64,000 bases of DNA from Spirochaetae bacterium HGW-Spirochaetae-3 (GCA_002839315.1 PGXV01000011.1:124001-188000), one strand, 5' to 3'; numbered from the stretch's first letter, positions 47,490-56,852 are shown. Notes: generated by a model not told the origin, from the letters alone. Made by a program: numbers and translations.

Positions 47490-48092
47490 CAGCTGGCTCG
47501 ACCGGAGGATTTCCTTACGAGTCTTTGGCGAAAGCCCCTCGCCTTTGACGAGGGGATTCTCCGTCAGGGCAAAGCGAAGGGCCTTGCGCCAGCCTATTCC
47601 GCGTTGTTGGGCCTGGCCGGTGGCGGCCGCAGTCATGGTATAGAGCCACCAGCGTTCCTCGGGAGCAAGTCCTTCCCAATTGCGAAGGGCTTCGGGAATA
47701 AGCGCCGAGTCGGCATCCTCGATTGCCCAGAGTAGAACACAGAGTTCCTTGCCAAGGGAGGCGTGGATTGGGATTCGACCTTTCTTTGGCATGCGGGGAA
47801 CAGCGATTCCGGCGTTCCTAAGTCGGTGTCCGGCCTCCTCCCAGAAGACCGAGGCAATCTCATCCCAACGGAAGCGTTCGACTGCGGCGCGAAGGCCGGG
47901 GTCGGTGGGGCCTGCTTCCGGAATATCGATCTTGCCATCGACTAGATTCCATATGCGATGCTCGGAAAGCATAACCGCCACTGTATCGTCCTTGCCGGCA
48001 GGAAGATCAAGGAGGAAGCCATGGCGAGCCTCCTCGGGAAAGAACCCGAGGCCAAGGCAAAGACGGGCATCGGCTTTTGGTGCTTTAGCCAT
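47478..48092 (-). CDS. DUF3780 protein, anti-phage-associated
   Basis: 204 residues from ATG 48092 (MAKAPKADARLCLGLGFFPE), chosen because upstream frame is shadowed by the DUF499 gene and the family starts this way; the overlap is 8 bases. Conserved-looking blocks are HGFLLDLPAGKDDTVAVMLS, EHRIWNLVDG and GKELCVLLWAIEDAD. DUF3780 proteins are found almost only beside DUF499 and DUF1156 proteins. No catalytic motif is visible; an adaptor role is likely. Confidence 0.8.
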   Translation of the reverse strand: MAKAPKADARLCLGLGFFPEEARHGFLLDLPAGKDDTVAVMLSEHRIWNLVDGKIDIPEAGPTDPGLRAAVERFRWDEIASVFWEEAGHRLRNAGIAVPRMPKKGRIPIHASLGKELCVLLWAIEDADSALIPEALRNWEGLAPEERWWLYTMTAAATGQAQQRGIGWRKALRFALTENPLVKGEGLSPKTRKEILRSSQLNLF

Positions 48093-51000
48093 GCATACCA
48101 TCCTGTTCGACCTCTTCAGGAATGGGCTGCATCCCCGCCTCCTTGAGCCAATCAAGGAGGGCCTGGCCCGTTGGAAAGTGCGTACGGGCGCATTCGAGAC
48201 GTACGCTACCAGGACCGACAAGCTCCTGGAGGGAATCGCAGAGTTGCCGGAGGTGGGTGGAGCGATAGCCGTCGGACCTGCTTCCCAGATATTCGAGGGT
48301 CTGGTCCCCTGTGTTGTTTTCAGCCTTGATGATGATGTCGAAGGCCGTGACAATATGCTTTTCCATCGCCTCGATGAATTTCCAGGTGCTGCCCGCATCA
48401 TCTAGCTTGTGACGACGGGACCAGATGCAGGCCTTATGGGGGTCGATCTCGAATAGGCCGGTGACATCACGCTTGGGAATGGTAACCCTGAGCGGCTTTG
48501 ACTTAATGCCTTCGACCTCGGCGACCGCGAGTACGAAAGAACAAGCTTCGGGAGGAACGAACGGCGAGTCATAGCTTCCGCCATACTCGGGTGCTCTTCC
48601 ATCGGTGCTGTAGGAGATTTTGCCCTCAGGTAGACTCTGGAGGGTAAGTTTGCGGGTTCCAGGATCAAAGCCGTACTTGAGTTCCGGTTCGCCAACCCAT
48701 TCGACAGGAGCCCCTGTAGGATGCTCGCCTCGGGAATCGACGCAGATGAAGCTGTAGCGTAAACCCTTGGCCTGAAAACGCTGAAAATCACCCACCTTCG
48801 AACTGGCCTCGGTTGGTACATTCGCACCGACCTCATAGTGGACGCGATCCCCGTGAAGGGCCTCGATCTTCAGCCAGCTGGTTCCATGATCATCCCGGGA
48901 AAGAAAGAGAGGCTTAACGCTCGTCTCGGCTTTGGGGAAAGGCCCCTTGCGAACATAGGCACCCTCTTCGCGCCAGTAGTCCTTCCGGATTGCTTCCGCC
49001 TTCACGGTTTCAAGGGCGTCAGGTCTATGGAACTGCCAGAGCGTGTTGGTGGCGGATTGGCGCTTGATCTCAGCCCATTGGCTCGGGTTAGAAACGAAGA
49101 GGCGTTGCTCGCATTTCTGACGGAAGACATCCGTGGTGACATCGGACGTGAACTTCTGGGCTTCGGTGAGCGTCCTGCGGAGAACTTCTTCACCCCGCCA
49201 GGTATTACCCTTGAATTCGAGGATTATGGAGGTCTGGCGAAGTGCGTTGTTCGTGTGGGGATACACGATGGTGTCGAAAGCCTGGGTCAAGGCCGAGGTG
49301 AATTGGAAGAGGATTCGGTCTTTGAGGATATCGAGCGCCTTCCACTGGGGATCATTGGGCTGTGTGTTTTCGGCGACAAGTTCCTCTTCGATGGACTGGA
49401 GGGCGCGGTATTGGCGGGCAGCATCCTTGACGTTGTTCATCACCATCTTGGAGCCAGTCAGGAACATTACGCGATTCTTGAAGGTCTGTTGCGACCACCA
49501 GAGCTGCCATTCCCTAGCAAGGGCCAGGCCTTCGAAGGCTCCTGACGGCTCCGACAGGATGAGGCAGACACGGTCCTGCTCAAGCTGGACTTCATCAAGA
49601 GCGGGAAGGAGCTCTACTTTCTGATAGAGGTCTTTGAGGCCTGGCTCGAAGCGTTCCTTGAGGAAGCGCCTGAGTTCCTTGTCGACAGACTCTTTGTGTA
49701 GTCCTTCCGCCGTACTGCGAAGTCGGGCGGCGAGATTCTGCTGGTTCTTAAAGAACAGGCGCCCGTCCTGAGAGCGATGTAGATACCAAGCTCGGATATC
49801 AAGCTCATCGAGGACCTTGGACTTGAGCACTGAAAGATCCCTGCCTGGCCGCTGAAGGAAGTCATAGACCTCGAAATCCCTGAGCCCGTTTACAGCGCCC
49901 GCAGTGGCGGACAGAGATGCAAGGAGGAGCAGTTTGGCTGCTTCGGTGGCATCGCTCGTGCCGTTTCTTTTATCCAGGATTTCTGCCTCGGCAGTGCCTT
50001 CATGGCTGATGTCATGGGCAACCGCTTCGGACAGGCTCTGGTTGATGGATCTGATCTCTGATGCAAGCTCGTTATCGGAGAGGTCGATATCATAGGGATG
50101 GATAAGTTCCAGGTCCTCAGCCCTCTTGGTTTTCCAGAGACTGGATACCACCATCTGCATGAGACGGATGACGCCTCGTGTCTGTTGGAATCCCTCGTTT
50201 TCCTTGAAACGGCCAAGAAGTTCGCGCCATGCCGGGTGGAATGGATAGGCGTCGAGGACATTCTGGTACAGGCCATCGGAAGAACTCGATGTCAGCCCCA
50301 TTTTTACCGCTTCCGCATGGCTGATACGATACCTGTCAGCGACTGCCTTCTGGATCGATTCGTTCGGTAAGGATTCAAAGAGGCGACAGCGCAGGATGTG
50401 GAAAAGCTCATCACCTTGAGGATTGACTGGCGTAATCGGCAGGGCGATACGCTTGGCTTCGTTCTTGAGGTTGGCGAGTGACTTGTTGATCAGGTTTCCG
50501 CCATCCTGGTAACTGCCGCCGCCCAAGTCGGAGAGCACGACGATGGCGTTTGGCATGTCCGATGCGGCAACCATCAGGTTGGACAGGGCGGTGGTGGTGA
50601 CGACCGAAAGGTCCGAGTTACCGATGGACACCGATTGCGCGTTTTCCATGTAGGGCGGCAACTCATCGAGCAGGACGATAATCGGCTCGGTGCCCAAGAG
50701 TGTTCGCCAGGCTTCGGGACCCGGAGCGGACAAGGGTGAGTAATATGACTTGAATTGTTCTTTCTTGCCGAGTTGCTCCGCGATGCTTCCCCAGATGCCC
50801 AGGGGGACATCCGATTGTCGACCATTGAAGCCTACGACCTGTACCTTGCCGAGCTTGGGAGCCGGATTCCTGTCACCAAACACGGAACTCCGTAGGCCTG
50901 GGTCCCGCGCCAGGAGCCCGAGGGCCATCATACTATGGGTTTTACCTCCACCCATGGACTGGGAGAGATGGAAGATGGAATTGCCGGTGGCTCCATCGGA

Positions 51001-51183
51001 GAGATGCCGGAAGGCCCGGTCAATGAGAGTATCCATGCCATTGGTCAGGTAGTTCTCCTGAAAGAACTCCTTACCGTCGATCGTACCAATCAGGAAATTG
51101 TCCAGGTTGAGGACAGTGGCGCGACGATCCTGTTTAAACGTAGACTCACGCGGCGTGCAAGCAGATGACAATGGTTGTGACAT
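48085..51183 (-). CDS. DUF499-domain ATPase, anti-phage-associated
   Basis: 1032 residues, first gene of the operon. Walker A SQSMGGGKTHS (GGGKTH, 78-83), Walker B IIVLLDELPPY (D173, E174) and an arginine-rich AAA-type core occupy the first ~400 residues; the rest includes helical and beta-rich regions ending near the DUF3780 start. It probably provides ATP-driven sensing or remodelling for the methyltransferase and helicase. GGGGG lies 6 bases upstream of the start. A candidate promoter (TTGACA) is about 80 bases upstream. Confidence 0.88.
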   Translation of the reverse strand: MSQPLSSACTPRESTFKQDRRATVLNLDNFLIGTIDGKEFFQENYLTNGMDTLIDRAFRHLSDGATGNSIFHLSQSMGGGKTHSMMALGLLARDPGLRSSVFGDRNPAPKLGKVQVVGFNGRQSDVPLGIWGSIAEQLGKKEQFKSYYSPLSAPGPEAWRTLLGTEPIIVLLDELPPYMENAQSVSIGNSDLSVVTTTALSNLMVAASDMPNAIVVLSDLGGGSYQDGGNLINKSLANLKNEAKRIALPITPVNPQGDELFHILRCRLFESLPNESIQKAVADRYRISHAEAVKMGLTSSSSDGLYQNVLDAYPFHPAWRELLGRFKENEGFQQTRGVIRLMQMVVSSLWKTKRAEDLELIHPYDIDLSDNELASEIRSINQSLSEAVAHDISHEGTAEAEILDKRNGTSDATEAAKLLLLASLSATAGAVNGLRDFEVYDFLQRPGRDLSVLKSKVLDELDIRAWYLHRSQDGRLFFKNQQNLAARLRSTAEGLHKESVDKELRRFLKERFEPGLKDLYQKVELLPALDEVQLEQDRVCLILSEPSGAFEGLALAREWQLWWSQQTFKNRVMFLTGSKMVMNNVKDAARQYRALQSIEEELVAENTQPNDPQWKALDILKDRILFQFTSALTQAFDTIVYPHTNNALRQTSIILEFKGNTWRGEEVLRRTLTEAQKFTSDVTTDVFRQKCEQRLFVSNPSQWAEIKRQSATNTLWQFHRPDALETVKAEAIRKDYWREEGAYVRKGPFPKAETSVKPLFLSRDDHGTSWLKIEALHGDRVHYEVGANVPTEASSKVGDFQRFQAKGLRYSFICVDSRGEHPTGAPVEWVGEPELKYGFDPGTRKLTLQSLPEGKISYSTDGRAPEYGGSYDSPFVPPEACSFVLAVAEVEGIKSKPLRVTIPKRDVTGLFEIDPHKACIWSRRHKLDDAGSTWKFIEAMEKHIVTAFDIIIKAENNTGDQTLEYLGSRSDGYRSTHLRQLCDSLQELVGPGSVRLECARTHFPTGQALLDWLKEAGMQPIPEEVEQDGMHG

Positions 51184-51734
51184 TTAATCCCCCGATCCAG
51201 CAGACAACACGGTTTCATGATACTTTTCTCAACAATGCGCGTAGAATTATCATTTGTCAACCTAGAATCTTTGTTTATTAGCTATCCTATAGAGAATTGG
51301 ACGGCAATACTAATTACCGTTGAAATTGTATGTTATTGCTATATCAGAGATTGTGACTTGCCTAATGCCGGAAGCTACTGGTTGGTGTCAGCCTACTTGA
51401 GAGCCCACTGTATAATTGTCATAGTAGAATTGGATTGCCGGCTTGGCATTGGCAATTAATGGTTTTGGTGTATTCATTCACTATTCAAAAAGTTCAAGCT
51501 TAAAGTGATCTAATCATCACCAGCAGCATCGACTACCTCGAACCGCACGGTAAAGAGCGGCCTGATGGATGGCTCGATCTTGCTGTTTCTAGACACGTTT
51601 AATCATTAGCCAGTAAGTATTGTAGGTAATGTGGAAATAGAAAGCGCCCTCGCGTCTTTTTGAGTACAATGCTCTCGCAGTTCCTACAGAGAAGCACTGG
51701 TCTTGGCATAAACGGCGAAGACAAGCTAGAAGAG
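51184..51734. other. Promoter region and coding debris upstream of the defence operon
   Basis: On the minus strand TTGACA occurs near 51261 followed 17 bases later by a weak CATTGT, a possible promoter for the DUF499 operon. Around 51510-51600 a short minus-strand frame ending RPLFTVRFEVVDAAGDD looks like the tail of a lost gene. No intact gene is supported. Confidence 0.35.
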
Positions 51735-51872
51735 CTACGGGAGGGCTTTACGGACCATTGGCGTAGCCGACTTGTAAGTTGCCTTACGAGATTCTTTGAG
51801 ATCCCCGGTGGAGAGGGCGTTCAGAAGGATAAGAAGATGATGACCTTCGGCAAGGGTCTCCTCGTCGGTCAT
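51735..51872 (-). CDS. 45-residue open frame behind the parB remnant
   Basis: Begins MTDEETLAEGHHLLILLNAL and ends in ...MVRKALP. It lies where the end of a parB operon would be and shows coding-like composition, but the ribosome site is weak. It may be part of the same decayed locus. Confidence 0.3.
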   Translation of the reverse strand: MTDEETLAEGHHLLILLNALSTGDLKESRKATYKSATPMVRKALP

Positions 51873-51899
51873 GGTCGTAATCTTGGATCAGTGTGGAGG

Positions 51900-52460
51900 T
51901 TTCGCCATGATTGTTATAGGTAATCGGGAATCAATGGGCCGTTTAACCTTGGTGACTTGATGGATGATCTTCTCGCTGCGACGGACAGCAACGACTTCCG
52001 CGGGATCAGCGAGGACAGCCCGCACACGCACCACCTTGGCCCCAGAAGTCCCTATGGCTTCGGCAGTTATCTCGGCTGTCTTCTTGGGTTTTCCGCCGAT
52101 AGCCTCAAACGCGGCAATCGTGAAGCGGAAGCTTTCCTGAAGTCGGTCCAGCAGCTCGATGAGGCGGAAGAGTTCGGCATCCGAGAGTTTCAGCGATCAC
52201 GCTGTGTGTGTATCACATAGGCCAGAGCCTCAGTCTCGGAGGCGAAGGCCTTCTGGTAGACAGTGACCCGGAGAAGGCCGAGATCCTCGGCGTCCCGTAA
52301 GCGGGTGTACCCATCTATGAGAACGCGGGTGCCTTCGGGCTTACGCCAGATGTTGACCGGCTTGGAGGGATCGAAGCCATGGGCCTTCATGTCGGCGTTG
52401 ATGGCCTTAAAGACTTCAGATTTAATAACGAAAAACGAGATAAAGGACTCGGCTTGGGCT
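51900..52460 (-). pseudogene. ParB/KorB-like partition protein, frameshifted
   Basis: The N-terminal ParB nuclease-like domain is clear (WRKPEGTRVLIDGYTRLRDA; FASETEALAYVIHTQRDR). The frame then stops at 52190, but one frame over it continues KLSDAELFRLIELLDRLQ and TAEITAEAIGTSGAKVVRVR, the HTH that should follow. A single base loss near 52192 explains this. Such genes serve plasmids and ICEs. Confidence 0.75.
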
Positions 52461-52649
52461 TACTCCCTGTTTAAGTAATTTTTCACTTAAATAATATTTT
52501 ATAATAATAGCGGTACACTCTAATGAATATTAACTTTTATATTACATGTAATACCATTAGCGAACATTGGTCTCCATACATTAACACCTTGTTGTTTTAT
52601 AAATCGCATTAGCCAATCATCATAATTAGATATTATTAAAATATATACC

Positions 52650-52685
52650 AAAGCCGCGCCGTTTTTGGTGCGGCTTTTCTTTATC
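52650..52685 (+). terminator. Intrinsic terminator directly upstream of radC (possible attenuator)
   Basis: AAAGCCGCGCC - GTTTTT - GGTGCGGCTTT with a following T-run. Only about 10 bases separate it from the AAGGAGG site of radC. No gene ends just before it, so its likely job is to control read-through into the RadC-RecT gene run. Confidence 0.7.
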
Positions 52686-52703
52686 ATCTCAAGGAGGAAG
52701 ACT

Positions 52704-53150
52704 ATGCGTTACGAAATAATATCTGAACGCAATTCGAAGTACCAAGTAAAAATCGCTGCGCCAGAAGACGCCTATGCTGTCTTGAAACGATTCGCAACCA
52801 TGCGCCAGGAGCACTTCCTCCTGCTCACTCTCGATGGAGCTCATCAGGTCATTCGCTCGAAAATAGTGACCATAGGACTCACTAACAGGACGATTGTCCA
52901 TCCACGGGAGGTGTTCAAGCCAGCGATCGCCGATGCAGCCACATCGGTCGTTATAGCGCACAATCATCCGTCGGGTAATGTCGAGCCTTCCCCAGAAGAC
53001 CGGGATATTACGTATAGACTCGTCAAGGCAGGCGCAATTATTGGGATTGAGGTTCTCGATCACATCATCATCGGGAAACAAGGATATTTCAGCTTTCTTG
53101 AACATGGGCTTATGCAAATTTCAGGAGGAACTCAGAATGGAAACGATTGA
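52704..53150 (+). CDS. radC: RadC/JAB-domain protein
   Basis: 148 residues: only the JAMM/MPN domain of RadC, with the metal motif HNHPSGNVEPSPEDRDIT intact. The usual N-terminal HhH region is missing, as is common for RadC proteins of plasmids and ICEs. The start is set by AAGGAGG. It is first in a run of + strand genes and its end overlaps the RecT gene start by 14 bases. Confidence 0.88.
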   Translation: MRYEIISERNSKYQVKIAAPEDAYAVLKRFATMRQEHFLLLTLDGAHQVIRSKIVTIGLTNRTIVHPREVFKPAIADAATSVVIAHNHPSGNVEPSPEDRDITYRLVKAGAIIGIEVLDHIIIGKQGYFSFLEHGLMQISGGTQNGND

Positions 53151-54063
53151 GAATGCTTCGACGAATTCAAGCACCGTCGACCGGGCATTGATAGAAACAT
53201 GGCTACACACCAGCGAAGAAGGCAAGAAGCTAACGTCAGAAGAGTCGGAATATTTCTTGGCGGTAGCTATCACGCATAACCTCAACCCTTTCAAACGAGA
53301 GTTATATGCCCGTATCCAATACGAGAACGGTGAACGTAAGTATTCTCTGGTAACAGGTTTCGAGGTGTACCTAAAGCGAGCAGCCGAGACGGGAAAACTC
53401 GACGGTTACTCTACGAGGATCGAGGGAGATGGAGAGGATCTGAAAGCTGTTGCGGAAATCTATCGCAAAGATTGGAGTCATCCCTTCATCGGAGAAGCTT
53501 ATTTCATTGAAGTAGCGCAGAAAAATGACCAAGGAATACTCACTCCGTTTTGGAATCGGTCTAAGCGTTACATGCTTCGTAAAGTATGTCTCTCTCAGTC
53601 ATTCAGGCTCGCCTTTCCCGAGATACTTGCAGGTCTCCCATACGAGGCCTCCGAACTCCCCTACTCCGAAAAGAATTCCAGTGAAAATCAAAGTCAAGGA
53701 AAGAGTACCGATGCCAAGGCTAAAACAGCAAACGAGAATAAGGAGAGGACTAAAGAGATCAGCCTTCAAGAACTCATCTCCGAGATACGGGCACTCGTTA
53801 TCGATAATCGCTCTATTCTGAGTGACGACCATGCTTCCTGGATCATGAGCCAGCTCAACCAGCCCAAAACGCAGCCGCAACTCGCCGGATTGCTCAAGCA
53901 TGTCCGCAACGCTATTGCAGAAGCTAAGACAACGCTTCAGGGAAAACAATCTCCACAACAAAGCTCAGTGAGGCGATTCCCGGGTGTCGGGCGTTCTCCT
54001 AGCACGGATTCCACGAAAACGACCAAGCCTATGGCCGCTGGCGCGGAAGGAGTTACTTTCTAG
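53137..54063 (+). CDS. RecT/Bet-family single-strand annealing recombinase
   Basis: 308 residues. The core (residues ~30-180) has ITHNLNPFKRELYARI, YSLVTGFEVYLKRA, PFIGEAYFIEVAQ and WNRSKRYMLRKVCLSQSFRL, the Bet-type pattern. The C-terminal ~110 residues are low complexity and linker-like. AGGAGG fixes the start at 53137. It anneals homologous strands during phage or ICE recombination, helped by the neighbouring Gp157/Gam-like protein and SSB. A dead copy lies at 32875-33186. Confidence 0.87.
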   Translation: METIENASTNSSTVDRALIETWLHTSEEGKKLTSEESEYFLAVAITHNLNPFKRELYARIQYENGERKYSLVTGFEVYLKRAAETGKLDGYSTRIEGDGEDLKAVAEIYRKDWSHPFIGEAYFIEVAQKNDQGILTPFWNRSKRYMLRKVCLSQSFRLAFPEILAGLPYEASELPYSEKNSSENQSQGKSTDAKAKTANENKERTKEISLQELISEIRALVIDNRSILSDDHASWIMSQLNQPKTQPQLAGLLKHVRNAIAEAKTTLQGKQSPQQSSVRRFPGVGRSPSTDSTKTTKPMAAGAEGVTF

Positions 54064-54077
54064 AAAGGAAAGAATCC

Positions 54078-54665
54078 ATGGATACTCATATCATAGAAAT
54101 CTCGCCCGACCTGGGCGAGATTTTGTTTTCTGAGGGTCAGCCAATGGTCTCTTCTGATCCGGCGACTTTCACCATTCAAACTATCGATGTAGCTACGTGG
54201 GCTGCCCGTAAAGTACTTTCGGCTCAAGCCCGGATTCTGGACCGCAAAGTGCTCGCTACAGAGTACAAAAAAAGAATAGATGCTTGGCTGGAACGGGCGA
54301 GCAAGGAGGACGAGGACTCGGTTGGATTCCTCTCTGGGCATCTCCGTGTCTTCACAGAACAGCAGGTGTCCGTTCAGCGGAAGTCCAGATCAGTAGCGCT
54401 GCCGGGAGCCACGTTGAGTCTTCGGAAGAAACCTGATCGGATCGAGGTGCTCGATGAAGCGGAGCTGCTCGCGTACTGCGAAGCATCGTACCCCGAAGCC
54501 ATTGTCCTAACCAAGAGCCTGTCTAAAACGGCGCTCAAGGCCATGATCAAAACGGGGGAATTGCCGTCTTCGATCGAACTTGTTCCCGGAGAGGACGAGT
54601 TCTATATCCGTTCCGACGATGACAATCCTCAGGCTATAGGAGAACACAATCGTGATGCAGCATGA
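54078..54665 (+). CDS. Gp157/Gam-like recombination accessory protein
   Basis: 195 residues, long N-terminal coiled region (VLSAQARILDRKVLATEYKK) and a C-terminal block SLSKTALKAMIKTGELPSSI then ELVPGEDEFYIRSD, the same layout as siphovirus Gp157 and Gam-type nuclease inhibitors. These sit beside Bet/RecT genes and protect DNA ends. It overlaps the next gene by 11 bases. Confidence 0.65.
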   Translation: MDTHIIEISPDLGEILFSEGQPMVSSDPATFTIQTIDVATWAARKVLSAQARILDRKVLATEYKKRIDAWLERASKEDEDSVGFLSGHLRVFTEQQVSVQRKSRSVALPGATLSLRKKPDRIEVLDEAELLAYCEASYPEAIVLTKSLSKTALKAMIKTGELPSSIELVPGEDEFYIRSDDDNPQAIGEHNRDAA

Positions 54666-55059
54666 AGAACAATCGGAATCAACAAAGGCGGAAGGTACGT
54701 TCAGCGAGAGTATGTTGATTGACGTGACGGAGCTGGCGCGCTCCGAGGGGTTGCCCTGTTCTGTCCAGTTGAGCTCCTCCCTCGCGGAGAGACTTAGGCC
54801 CAACGAGTACTTGAAGGGGATAGGGTATACATACTCTTCACGCTTATCCAATCTCCTCGCGATTCTCAGGTCGGAGCATCACTCTGGCTCCCAGCAATGC
54901 GGCCCAAAAGAAACGCCTCATGCGATCCCTTTCATTATTAGTACGGGGCCATTTATCCGAGAGGAGCTGATATCCATTCTCGTTCTTCAGCGCTACGGGG
55001 AGAATGGGAATCCAGAGATCACGCTCCATGTGGCGGCCGAATCGGACGAGGTCTCATGA
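54655..55059 (+). CDS. DUF6573-like protein
   Basis: 134 residues. LIDVTELARSEGLPCSVQLS then LRPNEYLKGIG and LSNLLAILRSEH give the pattern of the DUF6573 family found on plasmids and ICEs (IDVTE.AREAG....VAVT). Function unknown. GGAG lies 9 bases before ATG 54655. Confidence 0.55.
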   Translation: MQHEEQSESTKAEGTFSESMLIDVTELARSEGLPCSVQLSSSLAERLRPNEYLKGIGYTYSSRLSNLLAILRSEHHSGSQQCGPKETPHAIPFIISTGPFIREELISILVLQRYGENGNPEITLHVAAESDEVS

Positions 55060-55355
55060 AGAGCACTACAATTTTACCAAGTATTCCCCGTTGTCCGTAT
55101 TGCCGATCACGTCATGTGTTGGAACTCTCTTCCCGGTCCATCGTTCTTGCCAGTGTCGGGGCTGCCATCGGGACCCTTGTCGTTATAATTGCTTCCTTGC
55201 CGAAGCACAAGTCCGATAAAGGCAAGATCGTGGGGCCGCTTGTGGTGGGTATGTTGACCGGTGCCTCGGCGGGACTTTCCTATGATTCCGCCGAACCTCG
55301 AAAGGCTTCATCGAAAAGGTATCTTTGCCTCACCTGTTTCCACAGATTCACCTAG
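55056..55355 (+). CDS. Small membrane protein with N- and C-terminal zinc-finger cysteines
   Basis: 99 residues: CPYC at the N-terminus, two transmembrane helices, then CLTC at the C-terminus, which would place both Cys pairs on one side to bind a zinc ion. Start overlaps the preceding stop (ATGA). Not recognised. Confidence 0.55.
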   Translation: MKSTTILPSIPRCPYCRSRHVLELSSRSIVLASVGAAIGTLVVIIASLPKHKSDKGKIVGPLVVGMLTGASAGLSYDSAEPRKASSKRYLCLTCFHRFT

Positions 55356-55397
55356 TATCGATACCATGGCCATTTGGCTGTAAGAAAGGATGTTATC

Positions 55398-55949
55398 ATG
55401 TACGAAATCAAAAAAGCCGAGTCAGGCGAGAAGGACTTTGGGAAGGCACTCTTTGTATGTAAGGCGATTTTAGCCGACTCGATCCGTCCCTTTACGCGCG
55501 TCGTGCACGTGGAACATATCAAGTCCGGAAGCCGACTGGTCTGTACGGACGGTCACCGCCTCCATGTGGCAGAGATCGCCTTGAAGATCGAAAGCGGTGA
55601 TTATGAACCCGTCGTTACGAAAGGCTCCATCATACTTCGCGGACCTGTCGATGGGGCCGCCTTCCCTAACTGGAAGCGAATTGTCCCGCAAACCGCCACT
55701 GAAAAGGGTATTGTAAGCTTGGGAGGAAGCGACTTAGGGAAAAACGAGCATACATGCGAGAAGATGTCCCTCGCCTTTTTCTCCATCATGGGCAAGACCG
55801 GAGAGCCGGTCAACTTGCGTTTTCTGGATGATCTTCCCAAGCAGGACCTGAAGGTCTTTGTCCAGGAAAAAAGGCACCGGGCTCTCCTCTTTCGGCCCGC
55901 CGGGGAAGACGAGGGAATCTATGCGGTCATCATGCCGATCGCCGCTTGA
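55398..55949 (+). CDS. Possible sliding-clamp (DnaN)-like protein
   Basis: 183 residues. LVCTDGHRLHVAEIAL resembles the DGHRL motif of bacterial DNA polymerase III beta clamps, and the end YAVIMPIAA resembles the clamp C-terminal MP(M/V)R. A clamp has three such domains (~370 residues), so this would be a single-domain or minimal form. Alternatives cannot be excluded. AAGGA precedes the start. Confidence 0.45.
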   Translation: MYEIKKAESGEKDFGKALFVCKAILADSIRPFTRVVHVEHIKSGSRLVCTDGHRLHVAEIALKIESGDYEPVVTKGSIILRGPVDGAAFPNWKRIVPQTATEKGIVSLGGSDLGKNEHTCEKMSLAFFSIMGKTGEPVNLRFLDDLPKQDLKVFVQEKRHRALLFRPAGEDEGIYAVIMPIAA

Positions 55950-55961
55950 ACGGAGATGCCG

Positions 55962-56852
55962 ATGACACCTAGAGTGAAAGCCGTCCTCGACGGAATCGTA
56001 GAACAGTTGGCTGCGGATACCATTTCCCGGTTCGTTCGGGACAACCTATTCACCGACAACGTCCCCATCCCTTCGCGTTCATGGTCGCGATTGAATCGCT
56101 TTTCCGTATATCTTTCCGGCAGTATGGACTGTCGAGGGATACGGCAGTGGAACATAGTCGGTCGCAGGGTGAACGCGGGAGCCAAGGCGATTTATATCAT
56201 AGTCCCGATTTTCAGGAAGAAAAGCCAAGAGGCTGATGAGCCGGAACAAAAAACAGAAAACGAGGAAGACAAGAAAATAAATGTGAGGCGATCAGAAATC
56301 TCCGGATTTAGAGCTATGCCGGTTTTTCGGGTAGAGGATACTTCGGGAGAGCCGTTGCCGTATGAGCTGAAAGTTGCTTCCTTCGATGTATCGAGACTCC
56401 CCCTTATCGATGTAGCAGAATCGTTCGGGGTCTCTGTCAAGGCAGGCGCAACCTTCTCCTATTCGGGAGTCTATCGACCTACGGTCAAGGAAATTATACT
56501 TGGAACCGATAATCCCCAGACCTTTCTCCATGAACTCTCACATGCTGTCGACTATGCTCTACCGGATCGCGATAGCGAGTATTGTTTCTCGGAAATCGTA
56601 GCTGAACTTTCTTCAGCGTTCTTGGGTTCACTCTTGGGCGTGAACGTCGATCTGGCAAGCACCAAGGCGTACATCGAGTTGTATTCGGGGAAGGAACATG
56701 TGGCGTTCAAAATCATGGAGGCTCTTGGGCGCGTTGAACAAATCTATCATTACATCGAACTGCATACAAAAGCAAAACGACGGGGAAAATCCTCCCAGAC
56801 GCTTTGTGATAAAAAGAAGAGTATCTACGTGGACACGCTCTTCGCTGCATGA
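55962..56852 (+). CDS. ardC: ArdC-type anti-restriction protein (ssDNA-binding plus zincin)
   Basis: 296 residues. The N-terminal ArdC domain has WSRLNRFSVYLSG, GIRQWNIVGRRVNAGAKAIY and IIVPIF. The C-terminal metallopeptidase-like domain has HELSHAVDY (H190, E191, H194) and a downstream Glu in FSEIVAELSS. ArdC binds single-stranded DNA and protects incoming element DNA from host restriction. The start at 55962 has GGAG at correct spacing. Confidence 0.8.
   Translation: MTPRVKAVLDGIVEQLAADTISRFVRDNLFTDNVPIPSRSWSRLNRFSVYLSGSMDCRGIRQWNIVGRRVNAGAKAIYIIVPIFRKKSQEADEPEQKTENEEDKKINVRRSEISGFRAMPVFRVEDTSGEPLPYELKVASFDVSRLPLIDVAESFGVSVKAGATFSYSGVYRPTVKEIILGTDNPQTFLHELSHAVDYALPDRDSEYCFSEIVAELSSAFLGSLLGVNVDLASTKAYIELYSGKEHVAFKIMEALGRVEQIYHYIELHTKAKRRGKSSQTLCDKKKSIYVDTLFAA

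Noticed and set aside
38264-51183. A canonical DISARM or BREX system
   Set aside because: The PLD and SNF2 parts recall DISARM, but DrmA and DrmB are not present; there is no PglZ, BrxC or BrxX, so BREX is excluded.
51660-51923. 87-residue plus-strand open frame
   Set aside because: It is antisense to the better supported parB-related frames, and its sequence has no family character or ribosome site.
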